From: Arthrobacter sp. StoSoilB22 | GTDB taxonomy: Bacteria > Actinomycetota > Actinomycetes > Actinomycetales > Micrococcaceae | Assembly: GCF_019977315.1 (NCBI RefSeq) | Contig: NZ_AP024652.1 | Span: 558,001-622,000, forward strand | Direction: 5' to 3' | DNA length: 64,000 nt | Part shown: in pieces, positions 41,598-49,245 of the stretch | Position numbering within the stretch: position 1 is the first letter of the stretch | Layout of the letters: every line of letters starts with the position of its first letter | Notes under the pieces: generated by a model | Seen by the model: only the letters and a program-made list of their open reading frames with translations | Database searches by the model: none | What the model was told of the DNA's origin: nothing | Position numbers and translations under genes: made by a program

Positions 41598-41753
41598 TCA
41601 CTCAGTGCCCGGCGTGTGAACCTGCAGCACGGTGCCCGGGAGCATCAGCGCACAGTGCGCGCGGTGGGCGATGCAGGCACCTGGTGGAAACGCTAGCTGG
41701 TGCAGGTGCCCGGGAACATCCTGTGGGGCATTCGATCTGTGGATAAGCGGCAT
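41598..41753 (-). CDS. Possible small protein upstream of the GMC oxidoreductase
   Basis: An ATG at 41753 with AGGA at good spacing opens a 51-residue frame ending 16 bases before the GMC start. It has three His/Pro-rich segments (HRSNAPQDVPGHLHQL, PPGACIAHRAH) and no recognised family. About 70% of third positions are G or C, lower than in the neighbours. It may be a real leader gene or chance. Confidence 0.3.
   Translation of the reverse strand: MPLIHRSNAPQDVPGHLHQLAFPPGACIAHRAHCALMLPGTVLQVHTPGTE
41738..41746 (-). promoter_or_regulatory. Perfect DnaA box in the GMC / deglycosidase divergent region
   Basis: TGTGGATAA is the complement of TTATCCACA. It lies in the 292-base gap between the divergent GMC oxidoreductase and deglycosidase genes, overlapping the start of the possible small gene. 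It is the third perfect box in the window. Confidence 0.3.
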
Positions 41754-41873
41754 TGGCGTTCCTGATCCGGCCTCCACTGCCATTTGCCGCAAGCCGACAG
41801 TAGCGTTGGACTACGCCCGTCGTAGGTCGGTGCGAAATGTCGCGACCAGTGCGCGCCAAACACGAGGAGCTGG

Positions 41874-42929
41874 GTGTTGAATATCGCCCATCAGATCAAG
41901 CGTGGAGTCAGTTTCTACAGCTACCAGGAAGAATGCTTCCTGAAGAAGATGTCCCTGGAGGACTGTGTCAGCGAGGCCGCCTCCATAGGCGCTTTAGGAC
42001 TCGAGGTTATCCCGGAGCAGTCCATCACGGGATATCCGGATCCCGGCGAAGCCTTCTACCGCACGTGGGATGGCTGGATGCAGCAGTACGGCACCACCAC
42101 GGTGGCCACGGATCTTTTCCTGGACACCAAGCGGTACCCCGGCCGGGTCATGACCCTGGATGAGATGACGGCGTCTGTCCGCAAGGACTTGGACATCGCC
42201 AAGAGGATGGGCGCCCGGAATGTCCGCGCCATCATCAACACGCCACCGGAAGTCATGGAGGCCTGCGCTTCCTACGCTGAGAAGCTGGGCCTGAAGTTGC
42301 TTTTGGAAGTACACGCGCCCTTTCACTACGAGCACCCTTGGGTGATCCGGCACTTGGAAGTCATGCACCGGTTGCAGTCTCCGGCCCTGGGGTTCATGCC
42401 GGACATGGGTACATTCGTTGAACGTTTCCCCCGGGTCATGTCGGACCGGGCGTTGCGTGATGGGGCCCGCCCCCACTTTGTGGAGCTAGCGGTGGAAACG
42501 TACAACAGCCGTGGGGATGTCCATGGACTGATGGACACCTTCAACTACATGGGTGCCAACCCGGTGGAGCAGGGCATTGCCCGTCTCTCCACGTTCCTCA
42601 CCTGGAATGATCCGCGCGGGATGTTGGAGCACCTGCCGCTGATCCACCACATCCAGGCCAAGTTTTACGAGATGACCGATGAGGGTGTGGAGTACAGCAT
42701 TCCTTACGAAAAGATCATTCCGGTGCTGATTGAAGGTGGCTACCAGGGTTACCTCTCCAGCGAGTACGAGGGCAACAGACACATCCAGGACATTTTTGAG
42801 GTGGACAGCGTGGAGCAGGTCCGCCGGCAGCACCGGATGTTTGAGCGCCTGCTCGGCGAAGGCTCGCCCACTGAAAATGCGGGGGTCGCCGCGGGCGCCT
42901 CAACCCAGGGAGGTCACAGTGTTCGATAA
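41874..42929 (+). CDS. C-glycoside deglycosidase alpha subunit (TIM-barrel, sugar phosphate isomerase-like)
   Basis: A 351-residue xylose-isomerase-like barrel. Probable metal ligands are E145 (LLLEVHAP), D177 (FMPDMG), H259 (HHIQAKFYEM) and E297 (SSEYEG), and H147 may act in catalysis. In C-glycoside deglycosidases (CarB, DgpB type, known from Arthrobacter and gut bacteria) this subunit cleaves the C-C bond between a 3-keto-sugar and an aromatic aglycone. The following gene encodes the matching small beta subunit and overlaps by 11 bases, while a pyranose-oxidase-like gene is divergent. GTG 41874 follows GAGGAG. Confidence 0.85.
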   Translation: MLNIAHQIKRGVSFYSYQEECFLKKMSLEDCVSEAASIGALGLEVIPEQSITGYPDPGEAFYRTWDGWMQQYGTTTVATDLFLDTKRYPGRVMTLDEMTASVRKDLDIAKRMGARNVRAIINTPPEVMEACASYAEKLGLKLLLEVHAPFHYEHPWVIRHLEVMHRLQSPALGFMPDMGTFVERFPRVMSDRALRDGARPHFVELAVETYNSRGDVHGLMDTFNYMGANPVEQGIARLSTFLTWNDPRGMLEHLPLIHHIQAKFYEMTDEGVEYSIPYEKIIPVLIEGGYQGYLSSEYEGNRHIQDIFEVDSVEQVRRQHRMFERLLGEGSPTENAGVAAGASTQGGHSVR

Positions 42930-43311
42930 GTACATGATCGTTGAAGACACGCTCCGCAACGTGGTGAAGGGCGACGACGTCACCGGCTTCCAGCTTGGCG
43001 TTCGGCTTCCGTACTACCGCGGCTTGGGGCTTTCCATGGTGGAGGACGTACAGGTCACGGTCGACGGCGAGACAGCCCCCGCCTCTGCGGTATCCCTGAC
43101 CGTCCACGGAAACACGTACAAACTGACAGACCTTCCAGGGGTCTTTGATGACCGCTGGGAAATGGGCGAGATCGCAACAGTGGCTGTGGACAAGCCCGGC
43201 GGACTGGGCTTGGGCGAGCACTCCGTGGCTGTCCGTGAGCGGTTGAGGATCTCCTATATGCCCGTTCCGGGCGGCGGGGCCGATCAAAAGGTACTAACAC
43301 TCCAGGACTGA
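42919..43311 (+). CDS. C-glycoside deglycosidase beta subunit (DUF6379-like)
   Basis: A 130-residue beta-sandwich-type protein (FDKYMIVEDTLRNVV, GFQLGVRLPYYRGLGLSMVEDVQVTVDG, FDDRWEMGEIATV). These strings are typical of the small subunit of C-glycoside deglycosidases, which caps the active site of the barrel subunit. GTG 42919 overlaps the alpha gene, with GGGAGG before it, so translation is coupled and equal amounts are expected. The family assignment is from memory of its sequence pattern and the gene pair. Confidence 0.82.
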   Translation: MFDKYMIVEDTLRNVVKGDDVTGFQLGVRLPYYRGLGLSMVEDVQVTVDGETAPASAVSLTVHGNTYKLTDLPGVFDDRWEMGEIATVAVDKPGGLGLGEHSVAVRERLRISYMPVPGGGADQKVLTLQD

Positions 43312-43316
43312 CCGCC

Positions 43317-45539
43317 GTGGCCGGCGCAATGTCCACCACCAATGAAAGGATCACGGTGACATTGGCGCCGGCACAGCACGAGCTTCTGGAAAGCCTCATG
43401 GAATCCATGACGTGGGAACAGAAGCTTGCCCAACTTCAAATAGCTTTCCGTCCGCGGCTGGAGGATGCTGCGGAGCTGGTTCGCGGCGGAATCGGTGCCA
43501 TCTTTTGGCCCCGCAGTGCCGCTGCCACCAATGAGCTGCAGAGAATTGCCCGCGAGGAAACTCCCCACGGCATCCCACTGCTGGTGGGGTTGGATGTGAT
43601 CCACGGACAACGGACCACTTTTCCGGTACCCCTTGCCCAGGCGGCCAGCTTTGACCCGGCCACCGCAGAGCTGGATGCCCGCATCACGGCGCAGGAGGCG
43701 GCTTCCGGGGGAGTCAACTGGACGTTCTCGCCCATGATCGATGTTTCCCGGGACCCCCGCTGGGGCCGTGTGGTTGAGGGCTTTGGAGAAGACACCTACG
43801 TCAACAGCGTGTTCGGCGCGGCCAAGGTGCGCGGCTACCAAGGGGAATCGTTGGGTGATCCTGGCTCCCTGCTGGCGTGTGCCAAACACTTCGTGGCCTA
43901 CGGGCAGGCGGAGGGTGGACGGGACTACAACACCGTTGATGTGTCCGGCCAGCGGCTTAGGAACGTCTATCTGGAACCGTTCAGGACTGCTGTCGACGCC
44001 GGCGTGGCCACGGTCATGGCGGCATTCAACACGGTTTCCGGGCGGCCCGCGCACGCCAACCACCACCTGCTGACCTCCATTTTGAAAGAGGAGTTCGGAT
44101 TCCAGGGTGTGGTGGTGGGTGACGCCGACGGCGTGGTCAATCTGCTGGACCACGGCATTGCCGATGACCTTGATGACGCGCTGGGGCAGTCGTTTGCTGC
44201 TGGCCTGGACGTTGAAATGGGCGGCAACGTGACAACGGCCGACGGCGGCGCCCGCCTTGGGCCGGATGACGTGCCGTTGGCCCGTGTGGACGACGCCGTC
44301 CGGCGGGTTTTGCGCCTGAAACTTGCGCTGGGATTGTTTAGCGATCCCTTCAAGGCCCCTGAACAAGAGGTGACGGCACCGTCTCCCGAGAGCCGGATTG
44401 CTGCCCTGGCTACTGCGGAGAAAGGGCTGGTTCTGCTCAAGAACCAGTCCGTCCTGCCGCTCGGCCCGTCTCGCCAGCGGGTACTCCTTGTGGGGCCGTA
44501 TGCCAACAGCACCGACCACCTCGGTGCGTGGGTCCAGTCCTTTGCCGAACCAGCCGGTTCCCTGGCCGAGGCAATCCGGCAAGAGTGCCCGGAATGGCAA
44601 CTGACAGTGCGGGACGCCACGGGCTTTTTTGGCGGCGACCCCGGATCGATAGTCCAGGCCGTGGCTGATGCCGCTGACTTCGACGCGATCGTGGTTGCCG
44701 TCGGAGAACCCTCGGCGTTGTCAGGGGAGGCAAACTCCCGCAGCGACCTCCGGCTTCCCGGCGCCCAGGAAGAGTTGATTCTTGCTGTGGCTGCCACCGG
44801 TACGCCGTCGGCCGTTGTCATGTTCAACGGGCGGCCCTTGGTGACCGCTGCGTGGATTGATGCCGTGCCGGCGTTTCTGGAGGCGTGGCACTCGGGGCTG
44901 GAGGGTCCGCGTGCCGTGGCCCGTGCCCTGAGCGGCGCCGTGAACCCGGGCGGGCGGTTGCCTATGACGTTCCCACGGTCTTCCAGCCAGGTACCCATCT
45001 ACTACGACCACGAAAACACGGGGCGTCCGGCCACAGTTTCCGGAACGATCGACGGCGGCGCCCACGACGTTGGGTTGATGGGTCCAGGGAACACGGATGA
45101 CCATTACACGTCCAAGTACAGGGACCTTGAACTTGGACCGCAGTTCCCCTTTGGACACGGACTCAGTTACACCACCTTCCAGTACGGCGCACCCAGTGTG
45201 ACACCGGCCAGTATCTCCGTGGAGGACCTCCGGGCAGGCGGATCAGTCCAGGTGTCGGTCTCTGTCACGAACACCGGGGCCGTGGCAGGGGACGAGGTCA
45301 CCATGGTGTTCATCCGGGACCTGGTGGCGTCGCTGTCCCAGCCTGTCCGCCGGCTGCGCTCCTTCACCAGGTCAACGCTGGGGCCGGGCCAGTCCGCAAC
45401 ACTGACTTTCGAGCTGGGCTGGAAGGACCTCGGTTTCTGGGACAACCAGGATCACTACGCAGTAGAGGCCGGGTCCTTTGAAGTCCATGTGGGCGGAGGC
45501 CTGGACCACACCCAGCTTGTGGAGCTCCGCGTGTCCTGA
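43317..45539 (+). CDS. Glycoside hydrolase family 3 beta-glucosidase/xylosidase (BglX-like)
   Basis: A 740-residue enzyme. The barrel has LLVGLDVIHGQRTTFPVPLAQAASFD, WTFSPMIDVSRDPRWGRVVEGFGEDTY and the nucleophile D269 in GVVVGDADGV; the second domain and a C-terminal Fn3-like domain (SVSVTNTGAVAGDEV) follow. This is the BglX branch, distinct from the GH3 at 23887-26340. It has no signal peptide and begins six bases after the deglycosidase beta gene, so it belongs to that operon and probably handles O-linked glucose on the same substrates. ATG 43329 is an alternative start. Confidence 0.92.
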   Translation: MAGAMSTTNERITVTLAPAQHELLESLMESMTWEQKLAQLQIAFRPRLEDAAELVRGGIGAIFWPRSAAATNELQRIAREETPHGIPLLVGLDVIHGQRTTFPVPLAQAASFDPATAELDARITAQEAASGGVNWTFSPMIDVSRDPRWGRVVEGFGEDTYVNSVFGAAKVRGYQGESLGDPGSLLACAKHFVAYGQAEGGRDYNTVDVSGQRLRNVYLEPFRTAVDAGVATVMAAFNTVSGRPAHANHHLLTSILKEEFGFQGVVVGDADGVVNLLDHGIADDLDDALGQSFAAGLDVEMGGNVTTADGGARLGPDDVPLARVDDAVRRVLRLKLALGLFSDPFKAPEQEVTAPSPESRIAALATAEKGLVLLKNQSVLPLGPSRQRVLLVGPYANSTDHLGAWVQSFAEPAGSLAEAIRQECPEWQLTVRDATGFFGGDPGSIVQAVADAADFDAIVVAVGEPSALSGEANSRSDLRLPGAQEELILAVAATGTPSAVVMFNGRPLVTAAWIDAVPAFLEAWHSGLEGPRAVARALSGAVNPGGRLPMTFPRSSSQVPIYYDHENTGRPATVSGTIDGGAHDVGLMGPGNTDDHYTSKYRDLELGPQFPFGHGLSYTTFQYGAPSVTPASISVEDLRAGGSVQVSVSVTNTGAVAGDEVTMVFIRDLVASLSQPVRRLRSFTRSTLGPGQSATLTFELGWKDLGFWDNQDHYAVEAGSFEVHVGGGLDHTQLVELRVS

Positions 45540-45646
45540 GGAGGATCGGTGTTGGCTCGCGGGACTAAATCCGCCGCGGTGGCGGTTACGCCATGGGACT
45601 GGATACGGTGAGCGCCTTCCTGGCGATGCGGACGAAACGAGACCAC

Positions 45647-47104
45647 ATGACAACAACGGCAAGTGACGGCGTCGGATTCCGCTCCCAACGGGGACCCATC
45701 CTGATTGCGCTGATGTTGGCCACGGGCCTGGTAGCGATCGATGCCACCATAGTTGCCACGGCGGTGCCGTCAATCGTGGCGGACATCGGCGGTTTTTCCT
45801 CGTTTCCTTGGCTGTTTTCCGCGTATCTGTTGGCGCAGGCAGTGTCCGTGCCCGTGTACGCCAAACTCTCGGACGTCGTAGGCCGAAAGCCAATGATTTT
45901 GGGCGGGATTGGCCTGTTCCTGCTTGGCTCGATTCTCTGCGGGCTGGCCTGGAGCATGCCGGCGCTCATTGCGTTCCGTGTGCTCCAGGGGCTTGGGGCC
46001 GGCGCGGTCCAGCCCGTTGCTATCACCATTGCGGGCGATATCTATACCTTGGCGGAACGGGCCAAGGTCCAGGGCTATTTGGCGAGTGTCTGGGCGGTTT
46101 CTTCCGTTGTGGGACCCACTCTTGGAGGGGTCTTCGCATCTCTGGGAATCTGGCGCTGGATCTTCCTGATCAACATCCCGCTGTGCCTGCTGGCTGGTTG
46201 GATGCTCCTGCGTACTTTCCACGAGAACGTGGAGCGGACCAAGCACCGCATTGACTACCTGGGTGCCGGACTGCTGACGATTTCGTTGAGCCTGCTCATC
46301 CTCGGAGCCCTTCAGGGTGGTCAAGCGTGGCCTTGGGACTCCGCGATCAGCATCTCGGTTTTTGCCGGCGGAGCGGTGTTGTTCCTTGTGTTTCTCCTGG
46401 TGGAAAGGAGGGCCGCTGAACCTGTCCTCCCACCGTGGGTTGTCTCCCGCAGGCTGCTGGCGACCACGGCCATGATCTCTTTCGGCGTTGGTGCCGTCAT
46501 GCTCGGGCTTACCAGCTACGTCCCAACGTTCCTGGAAGGGTCACTGAAGACCTCACCCCTGCTGGCCGGGCTCGCCTTGGCGGCCTTGACCATTGGCTGG
46601 CCCATCAGCGCGTCCCAAGCCGGCAGGTTCTACCTCCGCATCGGCTTTCGGAACACGGCCCTCATCGGCATAGCGATCACAGTGATCGGAGCTGCCGTCC
46701 TAGCCCTCACGGCCCCCACCCCCAATATCCTGCTCGTGGCGGCGGCTTGCTTCATCGTCGGGCTCGGGCTTGGGCTGGTGGCAACGCCGAGCCTTATTGC
46801 CGCGCAAACCAGTGTTGAATGGAATGAACGCGGCGTAGTCACCGGCACCAACCTCTTTGCACGTTCAATTGGCAGCTCCATTGGTGTGGCCGTTTTCGGT
46901 GCCATTGCCAACGCCATCTATGCCAACGGTCCCCATGGTGGCCCGGATCCGCAAACCACCGTGCAAGCCTCATCAGCCGTTTTCCTGGCGGTACTCGTCA
47001 GTGCCGCCCTCACTGTAGTGGCGGTTCTGGTGATGCCCGCCGACGGAAAGCTCAGCGCCAGGGAACGGACACGCAAGCCCAGCTCGGAACCTGCGAACGA
47101 TTAG
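45647..47104 (+). CDS. MFS transporter, DHA2 family
   Basis: A 485-residue transporter of about 14 helices. LVAIDATIVATAVPSIVADIGG in helix 1, YAKLSDVVGRKPMILGG after helix 2 and SVVGPTLGGVFASLGIWRWIFLINIP in helix 5 are DHA2 marks. The start is unsure: ATGs at 45593, 45626 and 45647 are in frame with no strong ribosome binding site. It follows the GH3 gene by about 55-110 bases and could export aglycones or other toxic products, or import glycosides. Confidence 0.88.
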   Translation: MTTTASDGVGFRSQRGPILIALMLATGLVAIDATIVATAVPSIVADIGGFSSFPWLFSAYLLAQAVSVPVYAKLSDVVGRKPMILGGIGLFLLGSILCGLAWSMPALIAFRVLQGLGAGAVQPVAITIAGDIYTLAERAKVQGYLASVWAVSSVVGPTLGGVFASLGIWRWIFLINIPLCLLAGWMLLRTFHENVERTKHRIDYLGAGLLTISLSLLILGALQGGQAWPWDSAISISVFAGGAVLFLVFLLVERRAAEPVLPPWVVSRRLLATTAMISFGVGAVMLGLTSYVPTFLEGSLKTSPLLAGLALAALTIGWPISASQAGRFYLRIGFRNTALIGIAITVIGAAVLALTAPTPNILLVAAACFIVGLGLGLVATPSLIAAQTSVEWNERGVVTGTNLFARSIGSSIGVAVFGAIANAIYANGPHGGPDPQTTVQASSAVFLAVLVSAALTVVAVLVMPADGKLSARERTRKPSSEPAND

Positions 47105-47114
47105 TCTCGAACCC

Positions 47115-47993
47115 ATGGATGAACTGATCACCGGAACCCTGGAAAAGTTGTTTGAAGGAACCGTCTGGGCTGAGGGCCCACTATGGATTCCGACGTCGCA
47201 GACCCTTCGCTGGAGCGATATCCCCAACAACAGGATTCTCGAGTTCTCTCCCGGCACCGGCGCGACGCGCGAATACGCCACCGGCGTGGAGTACACCAAC
47301 GGGCGAACGCTCCACCACGACGGCAGCGTGGTGCAGTGCAGCCACGGCCGCAGGCGCGTCGAGAAGGACCACGACGGCGTGGTGACGCCGATCGTTGATG
47401 CGTTCGGTGAGTATCGGCTCAACTCGCCCAACGATGTTGTGGTGGCAGGGGATGGGACGGTCTGGTTTACCGATCCTCCTTACGGAATCCTGCCCGGGAC
47501 GGTGGAAGGACATGAGGGCGAGCAGGAATACGGCGGTTGCTACGTGTTCCGCTTCGACCCCGCCAGGGACGAACTGACTCCTGTGGTCACTGATTTGGTG
47601 CATCCCAACGGCCTCGCGTTCTCCCCGGATGAATCGCTTCTCTACGTTGCGGACACGGCGGGCCCTGGCCACGGAGTACCGTTCCGCATTGCCGTCTACC
47701 CGGTGGTGGGTGGCTCGTGCGGGACGGGCAGCACGTTCGTTGAGCTCGAAGACGACGCGGCCTCGGACGGATTCCGCGTAGACGTCGAGGGCCGGGTATG
47801 GACGTCAGCGGGCTCGTCAGTTCGTGTCTACGCCCCCAACGGTGCGCTGCTGGCCGCCGTCGAGGTTCCTGAAACGGTTTCCAATCTCTGCTTTGGAGGG
47901 GCCGACGGTGCAGATCTCTACATCACGGCCACCACGGCCCTGTACCGGCTGCGTACTTCCACGAGGGACGCACACCTACACACTGACCGCTAG
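47115..47993 (+). CDS. SMP-30/gluconolactonase family protein
   Basis: A 292-residue six-bladed beta-propeller lactonase. EGPLWIPTSQTLRWSDIPN (Glu metal ligand near residue 19), RLNSPNDVVVAGDGTVWFTDPPYG (Asn/Asp ligands) and HPNGLAFSPDESLLYVADT are family hallmarks; DGFRVDVEGRVW gives the last metal Asp. Such enzymes open sugar lactones made by sugar oxidation. It starts 10 bases after the MFS gene. A role after sugar-oxidising steps of this island is plausible. Confidence 0.9.
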   Translation: MDELITGTLEKLFEGTVWAEGPLWIPTSQTLRWSDIPNNRILEFSPGTGATREYATGVEYTNGRTLHHDGSVVQCSHGRRRVEKDHDGVVTPIVDAFGEYRLNSPNDVVVAGDGTVWFTDPPYGILPGTVEGHEGEQEYGGCYVFRFDPARDELTPVVTDLVHPNGLAFSPDESLLYVADTAGPGHGVPFRIAVYPVVGGSCGTGSTFVELEDDAASDGFRVDVEGRVWTSAGSSVRVYAPNGALLAAVEVPETVSNLCFGGADGADLYITATTALYRLRTSTRDAHLHTDR

Positions 47994-48055
47994 GCTTGCC
48001 CGGCTCCGCCCGATACCCTGAACACAGCACCAGCACTGCGATCGAGGGAGTGAAT

Positions 48056-48289
48056 GTGTCCGGAAGCAACCCCGACCCGTATGAGGACAAGATTACCGGC
48101 TTGGAGCCTGGCGGGGGAGTGCCCCCTGGCGAAACACCTCCCGGCGAATCTTCAACAGCCGGCCCCCAAGGCCACGACGAAGGCGGCCCCAGGAAAGGTA
48201 CGCAGGTCCTGTGGCTGGGAGCCATCGGTGCCGGTGTGCTGCTCACTCTCCTGTTCTTCATCGGCTACATCGTGGGTTTCTTCGACTAG
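48056..48289 (+). CDS. DUF6480 family small membrane protein
   Basis: A 77-residue protein: NPDPYEDKITGLEPGGGVPPGETPPGESS at the N-terminus, typical of DUF6480, a Gly/His-rich linker and one C-terminal membrane helix (LWLGAIGAGVLLTLLFFIGYIV). GTG 48056 is preceded by GAGGGAG. The family is common in Arthrobacter-like actinobacteria and is of unknown function. It lies 9 bases before the oxidoreductase gene, possibly co-transcribed. Confidence 0.75.
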   Translation: MSGSNPDPYEDKITGLEPGGGVPPGETPPGESSTAGPQGHDEGGPRKGTQVLWLGAIGAGVLLTLLFFIGYIVGFFD

Positions 48290-48298
48290 GAGGCGGGC

Positions 48299-49219
48299 AT
48301 GAAGGCGATCACTTACCAGCGATATGGAAGCCCGGAAGTCCTTGAACTAACGGACCAGCCCATGCCCAAGGTTGGGCCGGGCGTGGTCTTGGTTAAAGTG
48401 AAGGCCACCTCGGTCAATCCCGTGGACTGGAAGATCATGGCCGGGTACTTGGACTCGTTCATGGACCTTCAATTCCCGGCGATCCCCGGCTGGGACGTAG
48501 CCGGCGTTGTCGAAGCTGTCGGAATTGATGCTCCGCACTTCAAACCTGGTGACGAAGTGATTTCCTACGGCCGTAAGGACTACGTCCACGGGGGAAGCTT
48601 TGCAGAGTATATTGCCCTCCCCGAGCGGCTGCTCGCCCGAAAGCCACAATCCTTGGAATGGAACGAGTCTGCCGGGCTCCCCTTGGCCGGACTTACAGCC
48701 CTTCAGGTCCTTAACCGATTGGGTCTGACGTCGGGAGAGACTGTGCTGATCCACGGCGGCTCCGGAGGAGTGGGCTCCCTGGGTATTCAGATCGCCGTCG
48801 CGCGCGGCGCCAAGGTGATCGCCACGGCGTCGGAAAAGAACCATGACTTCCTGCGGTCCCTGGGCGCTGAGGCCGTTGCCTACGGTGACGGACTTGCCGA
48901 AAAGGTGAAGGCGTTGCGTCCCGAAGGCGTGGAGGTGGTGGCCGACTTCGTGGGTGGCAATCTTGACACAACCTTGGAGGTCCTGGCCGGGAACGGCCGG
49001 CACGCCTCCATCGCCGACAGCGAGGTGGAAGCCCACGGCGGTACCTGGATGTGGGTCAATCCCGTGGGAGCTGAGCTGCAGCAGCTCGCTGACTTGGTGG
49101 ACGAGCACAAGATCCGGGTGGAGGTGGCGCAAGCCCTTCCATTGGCTAAGGCAGCTGATGCTTTCCGGCTCAACATGGAAGGGCATACGCGCGGGAAGAT
49201 AGTGGTCACAGTTCCCTAA
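48299..49219 (+). CDS. Zinc-independent quinone oxidoreductase (MDR superfamily)
   Basis: A 306-residue NADPH-dependent enzyme. It has the MDR catalytic domain opening (ITYQRYGSPEVLELTDQPMP, VNPVDWKIMAG), the Rossmann motif GGSGGVGSLGIQIA (about residues 155-168) and no structural-zinc cysteines. It probably reduces quinones or enones. AGGAGG precedes the ATG. It converges on the flavoprotein gene at 49246. Confidence 0.9.
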   Translation: MKAITYQRYGSPEVLELTDQPMPKVGPGVVLVKVKATSVNPVDWKIMAGYLDSFMDLQFPAIPGWDVAGVVEAVGIDAPHFKPGDEVISYGRKDYVHGGSFAEYIALPERLLARKPQSLEWNESAGLPLAGLTALQVLNRLGLTSGETVLIHGGSGGVGSLGIQIAVARGAKVIATASEKNHDFLRSLGAEAVAYGDGLAEKVKALRPEGVEVVADFVGGNLDTTLEVLAGNGRHASIADSEVEAHGGTWMWVNPVGAELQQLADLVDEHKIRVEVAQALPLAKAADAFRLNMEGHTRGKIVVTVP

Positions 49220-49245
49220 CCCCAAGCTCCGCCCAATCAGGCTTC

